DNA from: Melioribacteraceae bacterium
GTDB lineage: Bacteria > Bacteroidota > Ignavibacteria > Ignavibacteriales > Melioribacteraceae
Direction: 5' to 3'
NCBI GenBank assembly: GCA_016927595.1
Contig: JAFGMI010000007.1
Span: 62,001-126,000 of the forward strand
DNA length: 64,000 bases
A program made the position numbers and the translations under genes. Below the pieces are notes generated by a model, which saw only the letters and a program-made list of their open reading frames with translations, made no database searches and was not told where the DNA came from. Below, piece after piece: positions 18,503-27,029 of this stretch. Within the stretch, counting starts at the first letter, position 1. The number at the start of each line of letters is the position of its first letter.

Positions 18503-18829
18503 CTATTCCAGATTTCCTCCGATGAGTTTCAATCCAATGATCCCGATCGCGATTAATGAAAGGAAAAACAGTTTGATCAGATCGTAAGGTTTCTGGTAGA
18601 CAACTGACTCGAAAACGGTTATACCGATAACGGCAATTCCCATCCAGATTGCATAAGCAATCCCCATGGGAATGGATTTTAAAGACTGCGAAAAAAAGAA
18701 TGCACTTGTAAAGCCGAAGAATCCGTAAAAAAGTATCGGAATAAATTTTGTAAATCCTTCGGTATGTTTAAGACTTATAACCCAACCGATTTCCATTATT
18801 CCTGCTACAAGAAGTGCTATCCAGTTCAT
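18503..18829 (-). CDS. SMR-family small exporter, Gdx/SugE-like
   Basis: 108 residues and four membrane helices, the family standard. Glu13 in the first helix (LLVAGIMEIGWVISLKHTEGF) is the coupling carboxylate. GIAYAIWMGIAVIG in helix 3 and GIIGLKL in helix 4 fit the SugE/Gdx branch (guanidinium exporters) better than EmrE. No guanidine riboswitch can be present because the upstream gene ends 12 bases away. It lies between the hydroxylase and olsF genes. Confidence 0.88.
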   Translation of the reverse strand: MNWIALLVAGIMEIGWVISLKHTEGFTKFIPILFYGFFGFTSAFFFSQSLKSIPMGIAYAIWMGIAVIGITVFESVVYQKPYDLIKLFFLSLIAIGIIGLKLIGGNLE

Positions 18830-18841
18830 TTTATTGTTCCC

Positions 18842-19612
18842 TTATTTCCTTTTGAAACTTCTGAAAGCATATATCAATTGAGAGAAATAGTCGTTGGGGA
18901 AATCAGTTTTTAATCCGTACTGATCCGGTTTATTTTCCGGCAGATAATCAGTATGAAAAACCCAATCCCAGACGGCAAGTTTTGTTGCAAAATTCCTGTT
19001 CCTTCCCTTACCGATAGAATGGTGCCAGCGGTGCATTTCAGGACCATTTATCAGTAACTGCAACCGCCCTGACTTTACATCGATATTAGAATGAATGTAC
19101 ATCCCCCATACCGCGCTTATTACACCCTTGTAAACTGCAACTTCGGGAGATGCTCCCAGAAGCACAATGGGAAGAAACTCCACGGTTTGATTTATTAATA
19201 TTTCCAGCGCATGCGATCTTACCCCTGACAACCAATCAACTTCTTTGGTTGAATGATGAGCTTCGTGTAATCGCCAAAGGAATTTATTTTTATGCTGCCA
19301 TTTGTGAAAAAAATAAATATACAAATCGTGAGAAACTGTGAAGATGACAAGCTGAACCCAGACGGGTATTCCTTCTAAGATTTTTAGTCTGGAAACGCCT
19401 GTTGAATTGTCGATAAATTCAATAATGTATGAGATAATAATTCCGAGTAAGAAGGTTTGCAGAAAATTGTAGAATATAATATCATTCCAGAAACCTTGTC
19501 TTAAAATTTTTTGGTTTGGTGTGTATGGAAATAACCTCTCCAGGAAAAAAATTATTAAAGCAGCAATTGCTATAATCAAAAAGGATATATATCTAATTTC
19601 AGTAATGCTCAT
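18842..19612 (-). CDS. Fatty acid hydroxylase/sterol desaturase family membrane protein
   Basis: 256 residues with about four membrane helices and the diiron histidine clusters of the superfamily: HDLYIYFFHKWQH, HEAHH and HRWHH. Members hydroxylate or desaturate lipids (fatty acids, sterols, sphingolipids, ornithine lipids). Next to olsF and a sugar cluster, a role in modifying an envelope lipid is reasonable. The start is 6 bases after the NeuB-family stop, so the gene is probably co-transcribed with the sugar genes. Confidence 0.88.
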   Translation of the reverse strand: MSITEIRYISFLIIAIAALIIFFLERLFPYTPNQKILRQGFWNDIIFYNFLQTFLLGIIISYIIEFIDNSTGVSRLKILEGIPVWVQLVIFTVSHDLYIYFFHKWQHKNKFLWRLHEAHHSTKEVDWLSGVRSHALEILINQTVEFLPIVLLGASPEVAVYKGVISAVWGMYIHSNIDVKSGRLQLLINGPEMHRWHHSIGKGRNRNFATKLAVWDWVFHTDYLPENKPDQYGLKTDFPNDYFSQLIYAFRSFKRK

Positions 19613-19618
19613 TTCAGA

Positions 19619-20515
19619 TTATTTAACCAGTGAGAGCGATCTTTTTTCTCTTCTTAATTTCTGGATCGATTTCTTTTCGCTTTCATAAACTTTTTTCATG
19701 CCGTCGCCTAAGGCTTTTTCAATGTCGCGTATATCCTTAACTAGTCGGAACATACCGTTAATTTCAACCGAAGCTGCCTGATCGCTTCCCCACATGGCTC
19801 TGTCAAGGGTTATATGTCGCTCGACAAATGTAGCCCCGTTGGCAACCGCCGCATAAGTGGGAGCCAAGCCGGTTTCGTGTCCCGAGTAACCTATGGGAAT
19901 ACCGGGGTATGAGTCCTTAAATGATTTAATAACGTTTATGTTCAGCTCCTCGAGCTTGCATGGATACGATGATGTAGATTGTGCAAGCATAATTTTTTCA
20001 GTTCCCAGAAGATTAATCGCTGCATCAACTTCTTCCAATGATGACATTCCGGTCGACAGCATCATCGGTTTACCCGTTTTCTGTGTATGCAGCAGCAGTA
20101 AATGATCTGTTAATGAGGCAGAAGCCAGTTTATACATCACCGGATCAAACTGCTCTATAAAATCAACGGATTCTTCATCCCAGCATGAAGCAAACCAATC
20201 AATCCCTTTGGACTTGCAGTACCTATCAATTAAATCGTATTCGCCGAAACCAAATTCGACTTTATGTCTGTACTCTAAATAAGTCATGCGTCCCCACGGC
20301 GTGTCTCGTTCGACATTCCATTGATCCTTCGGTACGCATAATTCGGGTGTTCGCTTCTGAAATTTAACGGCGTCACAACCCGCAAAAACAGCACCGTCGA
20401 TCAACTTTTTTGCAATTTCGAGTGAACCATTATGATTTATACCAATTTCAGCAATTATATAAACCGGCTCGCCGTCACCTATATATCGGTTACCAACTTT
20501 AATTTTTGCTCCCAT
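19619..20515 (-). CDS. NeuB-family sialic-acid-type synthase lacking the SAF domain
   Basis: 298 residues from the ATG at 20515, chosen over the upstream TTG (20533) because AGGAG sits correctly before the ATG. TIM-barrel motifs: EIGINHNGSLEIAKKLI, DAVKFQKR, KLASASLTDH, STGMSSLEEVD, GYSGHETG and ERHITLDRAMWGSDQAAS. NeuB condenses PEP with an aldose to give a nonulosonate. The usual C-terminal antifreeze-like (SAF) domain is missing: the protein stops soon after SEKKSIQKLRREK. In NeuB this domain contributes to the neighbouring subunit's active site, so the substrate may differ. Last sugar gene of the cluster. Confidence 0.9.
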   Translation of the reverse strand: MGAKIKVGNRYIGDGEPVYIIAEIGINHNGSLEIAKKLIDGAVFAGCDAVKFQKRTPELCVPKDQWNVERDTPWGRMTYLEYRHKVEFGFGEYDLIDRYCKSKGIDWFASCWDEESVDFIEQFDPVMYKLASASLTDHLLLLHTQKTGKPMMLSTGMSSLEEVDAAINLLGTEKIMLAQSTSSYPCKLEELNINVIKSFKDSYPGIPIGYSGHETGLAPTYAAVANGATFVERHITLDRAMWGSDQAASVEINGMFRLVKDIRDIEKALGDGMKKVYESEKKSIQKLRREKRSLSLVK

Positions 20516-20545
20516 CTTAATACTCCTAACCAATTTTATAGTTTA

Positions 20546-21060
20546 CTAATATTTTAATTTTATTATAAGTTCTGCAAAATCCCTGAAAGCTCCGTAACCG
20601 CCGCGATTTTCGACAATAACGTCTGCAGTTTCCCTCGCAAAAATTGTTGCATCTGCCGGACAAGCTGAAAGACCAACCGTATTCATTACCTCGATATCAT
20701 TTGTATCATCACCTATATAAGCTATTTCATCATTATTAAAATTGTATTTCTCCATTATATGATTTAGTACTTTTTTCTTATCCTTCACTCCCATATGAAT
20801 CTCTGTTATTTTTAATTTTTCAGCTCTTCTTTTGACTATTACGGAATCTTCACCCGTAATTATTCCGGTCTCTATCCCGCGAACAGTACGTAATCTTTCA
20901 ACGCCCATTCCATCCCTGTATGAAAACCTCTTCAACTCTTCACCATTCCCGGAGTAATAAATACCCGTGTCAGTTAATACTCCGTCGCAATCGGTTAATA
21001 CAAATTTGATTTTCCGTGCTTTATACTTTAATTCCTCTAGCGTAACCAGATAACTCTCAT
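20546..21060 (-). CDS. KdsC-like HAD phosphatase with frameshift at the start codon
   Basis: The conserved protein frame includes the catalytic DxD (TDCDGVLTDTGIYYSGNGEE), RFSYRDGMG, ITGED and YIGDDTNDIEVM, so it is a KDO-8-P/NeuNAc-9-P-type phosphatase of about 170 residues. No ATG, GTG or TTG in that frame lies upstream of the DxD; the first one (TTG, 20935) is downstream of it. An ATG at 21060 with AGGAG nine bases ahead is in the wrong frame: it reads ATGAGAGT, and one extra G (ATGGAGAGT) would join it to the conserved frame. Either a real 1-base deletion, an assembly error or a non-standard start. It lies between SDR and NeuB genes. Confidence 0.8.
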
Positions 21061-21076
21061 TTAATTTTTCTCCTTT

Positions 21077-21886
21077 TTACCAAATCGTCCAGCCTCCGTC
21101 AACTACAAGATTAGCTCCAGTCATGTACCTTGATGCGTCACTGGAAAGAAATACCAACGCTCCCTGATAATCTGACGGGGCAGCCATTCTTCCAAGCGGA
21201 GTTCTATCCGAGTATTGCTTTATAAAATAGTCGCCCTGTGAATTTTCCACACCTCCCGGTGATAAAGCATTCACTCGTACATTCCGGTTCCCCCAGTATG
21301 CGGCGAGGTATCTTGTAAAAGCAATCACTCCTCCTTTAGTTGCAGAATAGGCTGGAGGTTTATAAAATTTCTGGTCGCCCTTTTCATCCTTATACAAAGA
21401 TTGCACAGGTGCCACTATTCCGTATGTAGATGCTATGTTAATAATGCTGCCGCTTTCCTGCTTCGCAAAATGTGATCCTATAATCTGCGAGCAAAGAAAA
21501 ACACCTGTCAGATTAACATTTATAGAACGCTGCCAGAGTTCCAGCGAATAATTTTCGAACATAGAGTGTTGCAGGGAAGACTTTGGTTCTTCGACCATAT
21601 CATTTATCGCGGCATTATTAACCAGAATATCAATTCTGCCGAACTCATTAAGCACTTTATCTTTCAGGGCGGCTATCGAATTTCTATCCGTTACATCCAG
21701 GAAAATACCTATTGAATCAGTTGGAAGTACATCTGCAAACTGACTGCAATTATCTTCATCAGTATCTGCGACAACAACCTTGGCGCCTGCATCCGAAAGA
21801 GCTTTACAGTGATATTTGCCGATTAATCCAGTTGCTCCCGTTACAACAGCTACCTTGTTCTCAAGTGAGAATAATTGAACAGTCAT
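21077..21886 (-). CDS. Short-chain dehydrogenase/reductase of the sugar cluster
   Basis: 269 residues. NAD(P)-binding TGATGLIGKYHCKAL, NNAAI, catalytic Ser in INIAST, YSATKGG (Tyr-x3-Lys) and a GGxSN-free C terminus ending DGGWTIW. It belongs to the classical SDR group often found in nonulosonate and flagellin-glycan clusters (PtmA-like). Likely oxidises or reduces a sugar hydroxyl/keto group in the cluster pathway. Four bases downstream of the aminotransferase gene. Substrate unknown. Confidence 0.85.
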   Translation of the reverse strand: MTVQLFSLENKVAVVTGATGLIGKYHCKALSDAGAKVVVADTDEDNCSQFADVLPTDSIGIFLDVTDRNSIAALKDKVLNEFGRIDILVNNAAINDMVEEPKSSLQHSMFENYSLELWQRSINVNLTGVFLCSQIIGSHFAKQESGSIINIASTYGIVAPVQSLYKDEKGDQKFYKPPAYSATKGGVIAFTRYLAAYWGNRNVRVNALSPGGVENSQGDYFIKQYSDRTPLGRMAAPSDYQGALVFLSSDASRYMTGANLVVDGGWTIW

Positions 21887-21890
21887 TTTT

Positions 21891-23228
21891 CTAAACCTTT
21901 ATAAGAGGTTTCATATTAAAATTCTCTGTTTTTCTGAATACCGGCTGCACCGGTTTCCCCATTAATAATTTTTCAACAGTACCTTTATTAACAGCTTGCT
22001 TCAGTAGCGAAAGAACTTCCTCGTAAACATAAAGCGTGTAGTCAACATCAACATCTGAATGGGAGTATGACATATTATGGAAGCCAGACCATAAAATTCC
22101 GCGTTTAATCATTTCCTGTTGTACGAAGGACTTAAGTATCAGCGGATCACCGGCAGACTGGTCAAAAGTAACTATGGAGCGGAAATTATAACCTTTACAT
22201 CCGGAGTAATTTAAACCGAGATTAGCCGCGATATGATTATAACCGTCTTTTAATTTCTTACCCTGCAACGCCAGATACGATGTAACGCCATTGTCTCTTA
22301 TTATTTCAATCGTTGCTTTGGCAGCGGCTAATGATAGTGCTTCGCCCCCGAAGGTGGTGTAAAAGAAAACATCATCCTCAGCCAGATTCATTATTTCTTT
22401 TTTGCCGCATAAAACTGACACAGGCATACCGTTTGCAACTGCTTTTGAGAAAGTAGCCAGATCAGCTTTAACTCCAAAATATTCCTGTGCACCACCGACT
22501 GACATTCTGAATCCCGTCCACATTTCGTCGAATATTAAAACTATGTTGTTGCTGCTGCAAAATTCTCTTACTTGCTGAAGAAAATTTTCTTTCGGTTCGT
22601 CAAACACAACCGGTTCAAGTATAACCGCTGCAATGTCATTATCAGCTGCATTTACAAGAGAGTTAATGTCATTATAATCGAAAGTATAGGTTAAACCGGC
22701 AGCTGATTCCGGTATACCTTTGTTACGGCTGGTAACCGAGACATACCAGTCGTGCCAGCCATGATAACCGCAGCATAATACTTTATTTTTACCTGTATAT
22801 GCTCTTGCAAGTCTTACAGCCGCACTGGCAACATCTGCGCCGGTTTTACTGTATCTTACCGCTTCGCAGTTAGGTACCAGTTCATTGAGAAGCTCGGCAA
22901 CCTCAACCTCTAGCGGATGCATTAATGAAAACGTTATACCGTCTTCAAGCTGTCGCTTAATAGCTTCATCAACCTTAGAATACGCATAGCCAAGAGAAAG
23001 GGGTCCAACACCCATGTTGTAATCAATGAATTCGTTACCGTCCGCATCCCAGACATGCGATCCTTTGCCTTTTACCAGATATTTGGGAGCCACTCCGTCC
23101 ACGAATTGAGATGGTCCTTTGGCTAATGTCTGTGTTGCTGAGGGAATTAAATCCTTAGCCCTTTTATAAAGGTTATTAGAATTTGTTATACCAGGGTAAT
23201 CCCTGTTAAATATTACTCCATTCGGCAT
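21891..23228 (-). CDS. Class III PLP aminotransferase, glutamate-1-semialdehyde-mutase-like
   Basis: 445 residues from the ATG at 23228; a longer frame to 23309 only overlaps the transketolase gene. PLP-fold motifs: GSHVWDADGNEFIDYNMG, GYHGWHDW, IFDEMWTGFR and TFSKAVANGMP with the Schiff-base Lys. It resembles GSA aminomutase but lies in a sugar cluster, where such enzymes aminate keto groups of activated sugars or serve as isomerases. It overlaps the upstream transketolase gene by 23 bases. Confidence 0.85.
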   Translation of the reverse strand: MPNGVIFNRDYPGITNSNNLYKRAKDLIPSATQTLAKGPSQFVDGVAPKYLVKGKGSHVWDADGNEFIDYNMGVGPLSLGYAYSKVDEAIKRQLEDGITFSLMHPLEVEVAELLNELVPNCEAVRYSKTGADVASAAVRLARAYTGKNKVLCCGYHGWHDWYVSVTSRNKGIPESAAGLTYTFDYNDINSLVNAADNDIAAVILEPVVFDEPKENFLQQVREFCSSNNIVLIFDEMWTGFRMSVGGAQEYFGVKADLATFSKAVANGMPVSVLCGKKEIMNLAEDDVFFYTTFGGEALSLAAAKATIEIIRDNGVTSYLALQGKKLKDGYNHIAANLGLNYSGCKGYNFRSIVTFDQSAGDPLILKSFVQQEMIKRGILWSGFHNMSYSHSDVDVDYTLYVYEEVLSLLKQAVNKGTVEKLLMGKPVQPVFRKTENFNMKPLIKV

Positions 23229-24144
23229 AGTATTCCGTATTTTTATTTGAAAAAAGTTTTTCCTGTATTCTACGGGCAAGCTGCGGACCAGTAAATCCTT
23301 CATGCTCAATTACATTTTCGAGCAAGCCCGGTTTAAACCATCTTTCATTGAGCGCCAGTGGTAATACATTTGCTGTAATTTTATATTTAACAAGAAGTTC
23401 TGAAAGAATAGAGAACAAACCGCCTGTAAGAAAGTGATCTTCTATCGTAACAATCAGTTCACAGTCACGGGCTGCTTCAAGAATTTTTGTTTCATCAATC
23501 GGTTTTAGTGTACGCAGATTCAGCAGACGGACGCTTATTCCATTAGCTTCCAGCAGATCTTTTGCATGCAGTGCATTACCGAAAAGTGTCCCGTAAGTAA
23601 GAATCGCAACGTTATTACCGGAGCCGAAAACTTCGGCACTTCCCATTTCAAAGTTTGAATGTATTACCTGCGACTTAAGATTATTATAGCGTATATAAAA
23701 AGGATCACTACATTGTAAAATTCGGGGCAGACCTTTCATCATATCGGACTCGTCAGCGGGACAGAAAACATTGACATTAGGAATACCTCTCATCAAGGAT
23801 ACGTCTTCAATGGCTTGGTGGGTAGGCCCATTTGCTTCGGAGAGAAAACCGGCAAAACTTCCGACTAATTTGACGGGCAGATTAGAAATGCCGACATCTG
23901 TTCTGATAAACTCAAAAGCTCTCATAGTTAAAAATGATGCAAGTGCATGTACAATCGGGTATCTGCCTCTCAGTGCAAGACCTGCAGAGATGCCTACCAA
24001 CGTCTGTTCCGTAATTCCGGTATCAATAAAATTATTTTTTATTTTATTCGGCAGGTTTCTTATCGCTGCTCTGTTTTCGGCAGTGAGCACAATAAACCGT
24101 TCATTTTTCAGGACGAGCTCGGTTAACATTTCTTCATAATTCAT
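23206..24144 (-). CDS. Transketolase C-terminal subunit
   Basis: 312 residues with the transketolase Pyr and C-terminal domains: FIDTGITEQTLVGISAGLA (with the catalytic Glu), HALASFLTMRAFEF, GPTHQAIEDVSLMRGIPN and the C-terminal VTIEDHFLTGGL. It works with the N-terminal subunit encoded just upstream. Such split enzymes transfer a two-carbon ketol unit using thiamine diphosphate. Their place between a cytidylyltransferase and aminotransferase suggests a dedicated role in making an unusual sugar rather than the pentose phosphate pathway. Confidence 0.9.
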   Translation of the reverse strand: MNYEEMLTELVLKNERFIVLTAENRAAIRNLPNKIKNNFIDTGITEQTLVGISAGLALRGRYPIVHALASFLTMRAFEFIRTDVGISNLPVKLVGSFAGFLSEANGPTHQAIEDVSLMRGIPNVNVFCPADESDMMKGLPRILQCSDPFYIRYNNLKSQVIHSNFEMGSAEVFGSGNNVAILTYGTLFGNALHAKDLLEANGISVRLLNLRTLKPIDETKILEAARDCELIVTIEDHFLTGGLFSILSELLVKYKITANVLPLALNERWFKPGLLENVIEHEGFTGPQLARRIQEKLFSNKNTEYYAEWSNI

Positions 24145-24145
24145 A

Positions 24146-25003
24146 TTATCTAACCATCATTGTATTTGATTTGAGTTCTGCTTTATTGTTTCCATGGAGT
24201 TCTTGAAGTAAACCATCTACTTCTTCATCGGTAAACTTACAGAACCACCTGTCGGCTTTGTTTGTAATACTTGGAAGACCCTTGCCTCTCTCGGTTTCAG
24301 CAATTACAACTGAAACTCGTTTCTTCTCAAACGGGAACTGATCAAAAACGTTTTCCATATCGTTAAAATCATGACCATTTACGGTTTTCACAGCACAGTT
24401 AAAGGATTCAAATTTTCTTTCAAGAGGTTCAAGCGGAATTAATCTTTCGGTAGGCATATTTGCCTGTAACATATTTCTGTCGATTACAATTACAAGGTTG
24501 TCGAGTTTTAATGATGACGTAACTAGAATTGACTCCCATACGGATCCTTCATTTAATTCACCGTCTCCCAGAATTGTCACAACCTTATTTTTTTTCTTTT
24601 TCATTTTGCAGTCTATAGCGACTCCTGCGGAAACTGCCAGCAGATGACCAAGCGATCCGCTGTGGAATTCGACACCTGGAATTTTCCTGTTGGGATGCCA
24701 GTAAATATTGTCATTAACCGAGCAATGGTTTTCGAGTCGTACGGCATCAAGCCAGCCGAGCTCGGCGAAAGTCCCGTAAAGAGCCGGTACATCATGTCCC
24801 TTGGATAAAAAAAGATAATCCCTATCCGGATTATCAAGTTTTGAGTAGCTGATCCGGAGAAACCTTTTGTACAGATAGACTATCAGATCGGTACAGGAAA
24901 GAGATGCACCTATAAAACATCCGCCTCTTGCTGTTAATCTTATTATGTGTTCCCTCACTTTTAGGGAAATATCCGCAAGTTCTGTTAATTCAATTTTATT
25001 CAT
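24146..25003 (-). CDS. Transketolase N-terminal (TPP-binding) subunit
   Basis: 285 residues. The TPP/Mg motif GDGELNEGSVWES continues to the Asn in IVIDRN. HDVPALYGTFAELG and HSGSLGHLLAVSAGVAI are typical of transketolase N-halves. One base separates its stop from the C-half gene, and it overlaps the upstream SpsF-like gene by 8 bases. See the C-terminal subunit for the proposed role. Confidence 0.9.
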   Translation of the reverse strand: MNKIELTELADISLKVREHIIRLTARGGCFIGASLSCTDLIVYLYKRFLRISYSKLDNPDRDYLFLSKGHDVPALYGTFAELGWLDAVRLENHCSVNDNIYWHPNRKIPGVEFHSGSLGHLLAVSAGVAIDCKMKKKKNKVVTILGDGELNEGSVWESILVTSSLKLDNLVIVIDRNMLQANMPTERLIPLEPLERKFESFNCAVKTVNGHDFNDMENVFDQFPFEKKRVSVVIAETERGKGLPSITNKADRWFCKFTDEEVDGLLQELHGNNKAELKSNTMMVR

Positions 25004-25808
25004 TGCCCGCTTTTTTATATTTGTTCTTAAAGTGATCTATGTGTGAGAGTTCGTCTAGATGATTATCGTACCAGTACTGTCCGGCGTATTTTCTATTAAT
25101 GGATTTCAGGAAAGGCTTCGATTCCAGAAGTTCAAGAATCTCATGAAGTCCGAACCATGGTTTTTCTTCGTATAATTCTTCAAAGACTGTTCTTATAAAA
25201 ATATAGTCCTCTTCATAATCTATCGTCCATCGATAAGTGGATGAATAATCTAACTCCGTTTCCCATTCGATGTTGCCTATCCTGAACAATTCAGGTCTTT
25301 CCCATATATACGGTGTAGTATGCTCGCGCTCAAAATCCTTGTGCGCATGCTGCCATGCTTTTTCAAGTGCTTTAAAACTCATGATTTCCACATCGTTCCC
25401 GTCAGGATAAGTAGCCGGATGAAGATTACTCACATAATCGTACAGATAATGCTGATCTGAATAGTACTTTATAACCCTATCAATAACCTGCGGATCAATA
25501 AGCGGGCAGTCCGACGGTATTTTAACGACAGCATCAGCGTTAAACTTTTTTGCTGCCTTGTAATGTCTGTCCAGCAAATCCGTTAAATGACCGCGGTAAA
25601 TTGAAATGTTTTCTTCCCTGCAAAGCTCAGCTATCTGGTCGTCTTCTTTTCTGCGTGATGTAATCACCACAATTTCCCCTGCATATTCAGACTGTTTAAC
25701 ACGTTCGTACATTCTCAATAAAAGAGGCTTACCCGCTAAAGACAGCATAATTTTTTGCGGGAGTCTTGAAGAAGACATTCGAGCCTGTATAAGAGTTACT
25801 ACCTTCAT
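24996..25808 (-). CDS. SpsF-like cytidylyltransferase
   Basis: 270 residues. The nucleotidyltransferase start IQARMSSSRLPQKIM, IPSDCPLIDP and DVEIMSFKAL match the SpsF/CMP-sugar synthetase group related to KdsB and NeuA. In a cluster with NeuB and a KdsC-like phosphatase it would activate the product as a CMP-sugar. Two bases separate it from the upstream glycosyltransferase-like gene. The C-terminal 60 residues are not recognisable to me. Confidence 0.82.
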   Translation of the reverse strand: MKVVTLIQARMSSSRLPQKIMLSLAGKPLLLRMYERVKQSEYAGEIVVITSRRKEDDQIAELCREENISIYRGHLTDLLDRHYKAAKKFNADAVVKIPSDCPLIDPQVIDRVIKYYSDQHYLYDYVSNLHPATYPDGNDVEIMSFKALEKAWQHAHKDFEREHTTPYIWERPELFRIGNIEWETELDYSSTYRWTIDYEEDYIFIRTVFEELYEEKPWFGLHEILELLESKPFLKSINRKYAGQYWYDNHLDELSHIDHFKNKYKKAGNE

Positions 25809-25810
25809 CT

Positions 25811-26821
25811 TTATGCCCCGGATAATTGATAAAACGTGTTCGGACTATAAATAGCTTCTCTGTTCTGTTCAAGAAGATTTCTTCCGACTGCTGCAATATT
25901 AGCTGCAGATCTGCCGCCGTTCTGAATGGGTGTCATTTTCTTAAGGTCTTCCAGATTAAAATAAGAATAGACCTGTTTGCCCAGCGCTAATCCTACATAA
26001 ACAACCGATGAATATTTGGTAACCAAAACATCACAGTTGGCAATCATTTCATTAATGTTGCCGTCAGTGAATACAAGTGCTGCCGGCGCGTATTTCTTGA
26101 TTTCATTGATAGCTCTGTGGGAGTTTTCATTCGGATGAAGTTTAAAGATAAGAGGTTTATTTCCTGCCAGTTCAAGAGCTTCGAAAATAAATTTCTTTCT
26201 GTTCTCGTATTTAAATGTTTCTCTTGCATCGGAAGTTGCGACTAATACATAATTTTTGAAAGGGAATTTATTGTTCAGATATTGTTTACAATCGTCAAAA
26301 TTCGGTATCCCGGTTACTTCAATTTTTGCGGGATTAACACCTTTACTTATAAATAAATCCCTGTAACCTTCTGAGGCAACACAGAATTTGTCGTATGCAT
26401 CGGACAATCCGGTTGTTGATGTGCTGGCCAGGTATCTAGGCAGCCCCAGCCATTTGACCAGATAATACATTAAGTTTTCTGGATCTGTCATCCCTTCCTG
26501 AACTAGAATCAGACTGGATTTTTTAATATTCTCAGGAACAATAAGATCTGAACACGTGAAAATTAAATCGTAATTACGCTCCTTACCCTGATAATCGATT
26601 TCTAATTTTTTTTCTATAAGGAATTTTTCAGTCTTTCTTTTAAATTGTCCTCCTAAAACTGTAAACTCCAAAAGACCCGAATTTCTGAAGAACTCAATAT
26701 AACCGTCGGAATAAAATGGAGAAAAATAACAATTACAACCGTCAAAGTATTTTGAGATCTCGTACATCATTGTTGTCTGGTTTAATGATCCGCCGATGAA
26801 TAGTATGTTATGTTTTCTCAT
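25811..26821 (-). CDS. GT-B-fold glycosyltransferase or glycerophosphotransferase-like
   Basis: 336 residues. Two Rossmann-like halves; in the second, IEVTGIPNFDDC, LIFKLHPNENS and DVLVTKYSSVVYVGLALGK resemble the donor-binding half of CDP-glycerol glycerophosphotransferases, polysialyltransferases and UDP-GlcNAc-2-epimerase-fold proteins. First gene of the minus-strand sugar operon; it probably transfers the CMP-linked product to an acceptor. Exact family uncertain. Confidence 0.65.
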   Translation of the reverse strand: MRKHNILFIGGSLNQTTMMYEISKYFDGCNCYFSPFYSDGYIEFFRNSGLLEFTVLGGQFKRKTEKFLIEKKLEIDYQGKERNYDLIFTCSDLIVPENIKKSSLILVQEGMTDPENLMYYLVKWLGLPRYLASTSTTGLSDAYDKFCVASEGYRDLFISKGVNPAKIEVTGIPNFDDCKQYLNNKFPFKNYVLVATSDARETFKYENRKKFIFEALELAGNKPLIFKLHPNENSHRAINEIKKYAPAALVFTDGNINEMIANCDVLVTKYSSVVYVGLALGKQVYSYFNLEDLKKMTPIQNGGRSAANIAAVGRNLLEQNREAIYSPNTFYQLSGA

Positions 26822-26909
26822 ATCTGTTCTACTTAAGAATTATTACCGCCGATAAAATCCTAAATTAGTTGATCAGATGTGTTAAGCGATTGTTACTAGT
26901 GAATTAAAT

Positions 26910-26970
26910 AAATGTTAAGGATAGAAATTTTTTATACAAAGCAGTATTTGTTAATAATTCCTTAACATTT
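26910..26970. repeat. 12-bp inverted repeat AAATGTTAAGGA / TCCTTAACATTT
   Basis: Arms at 26910-26921 and 26959-26970 are perfect complements around 37 bases of AT-rich spacer. The pair lies in the 208-base divergent region between the sugar operon and the phosphoesterase gene, so it could be two operator half-sites serving both promoters or a long hairpin in either leader. Confidence 0.5.
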
Positions 26971-27029
26971 GCTTGACCATCTGTTAATACTGGCTGCCTA
27001 TTTTAGAACAACTAATTTTATTAACGATT

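Noticed and set aside
18830-18841. Guanidine riboswitch before the Gdx-like SMR gene
   Set aside because: Only 12 bases separate it from the upstream gene, too short for any riboswitch class.
19619-20515. Calling the NeuB-family enzyme a true N-acetylneuraminate synthase
   Set aside because: No NeuC- or NeuA-type enzyme is adjacent and the SAF domain is missing, so the product cannot be named.
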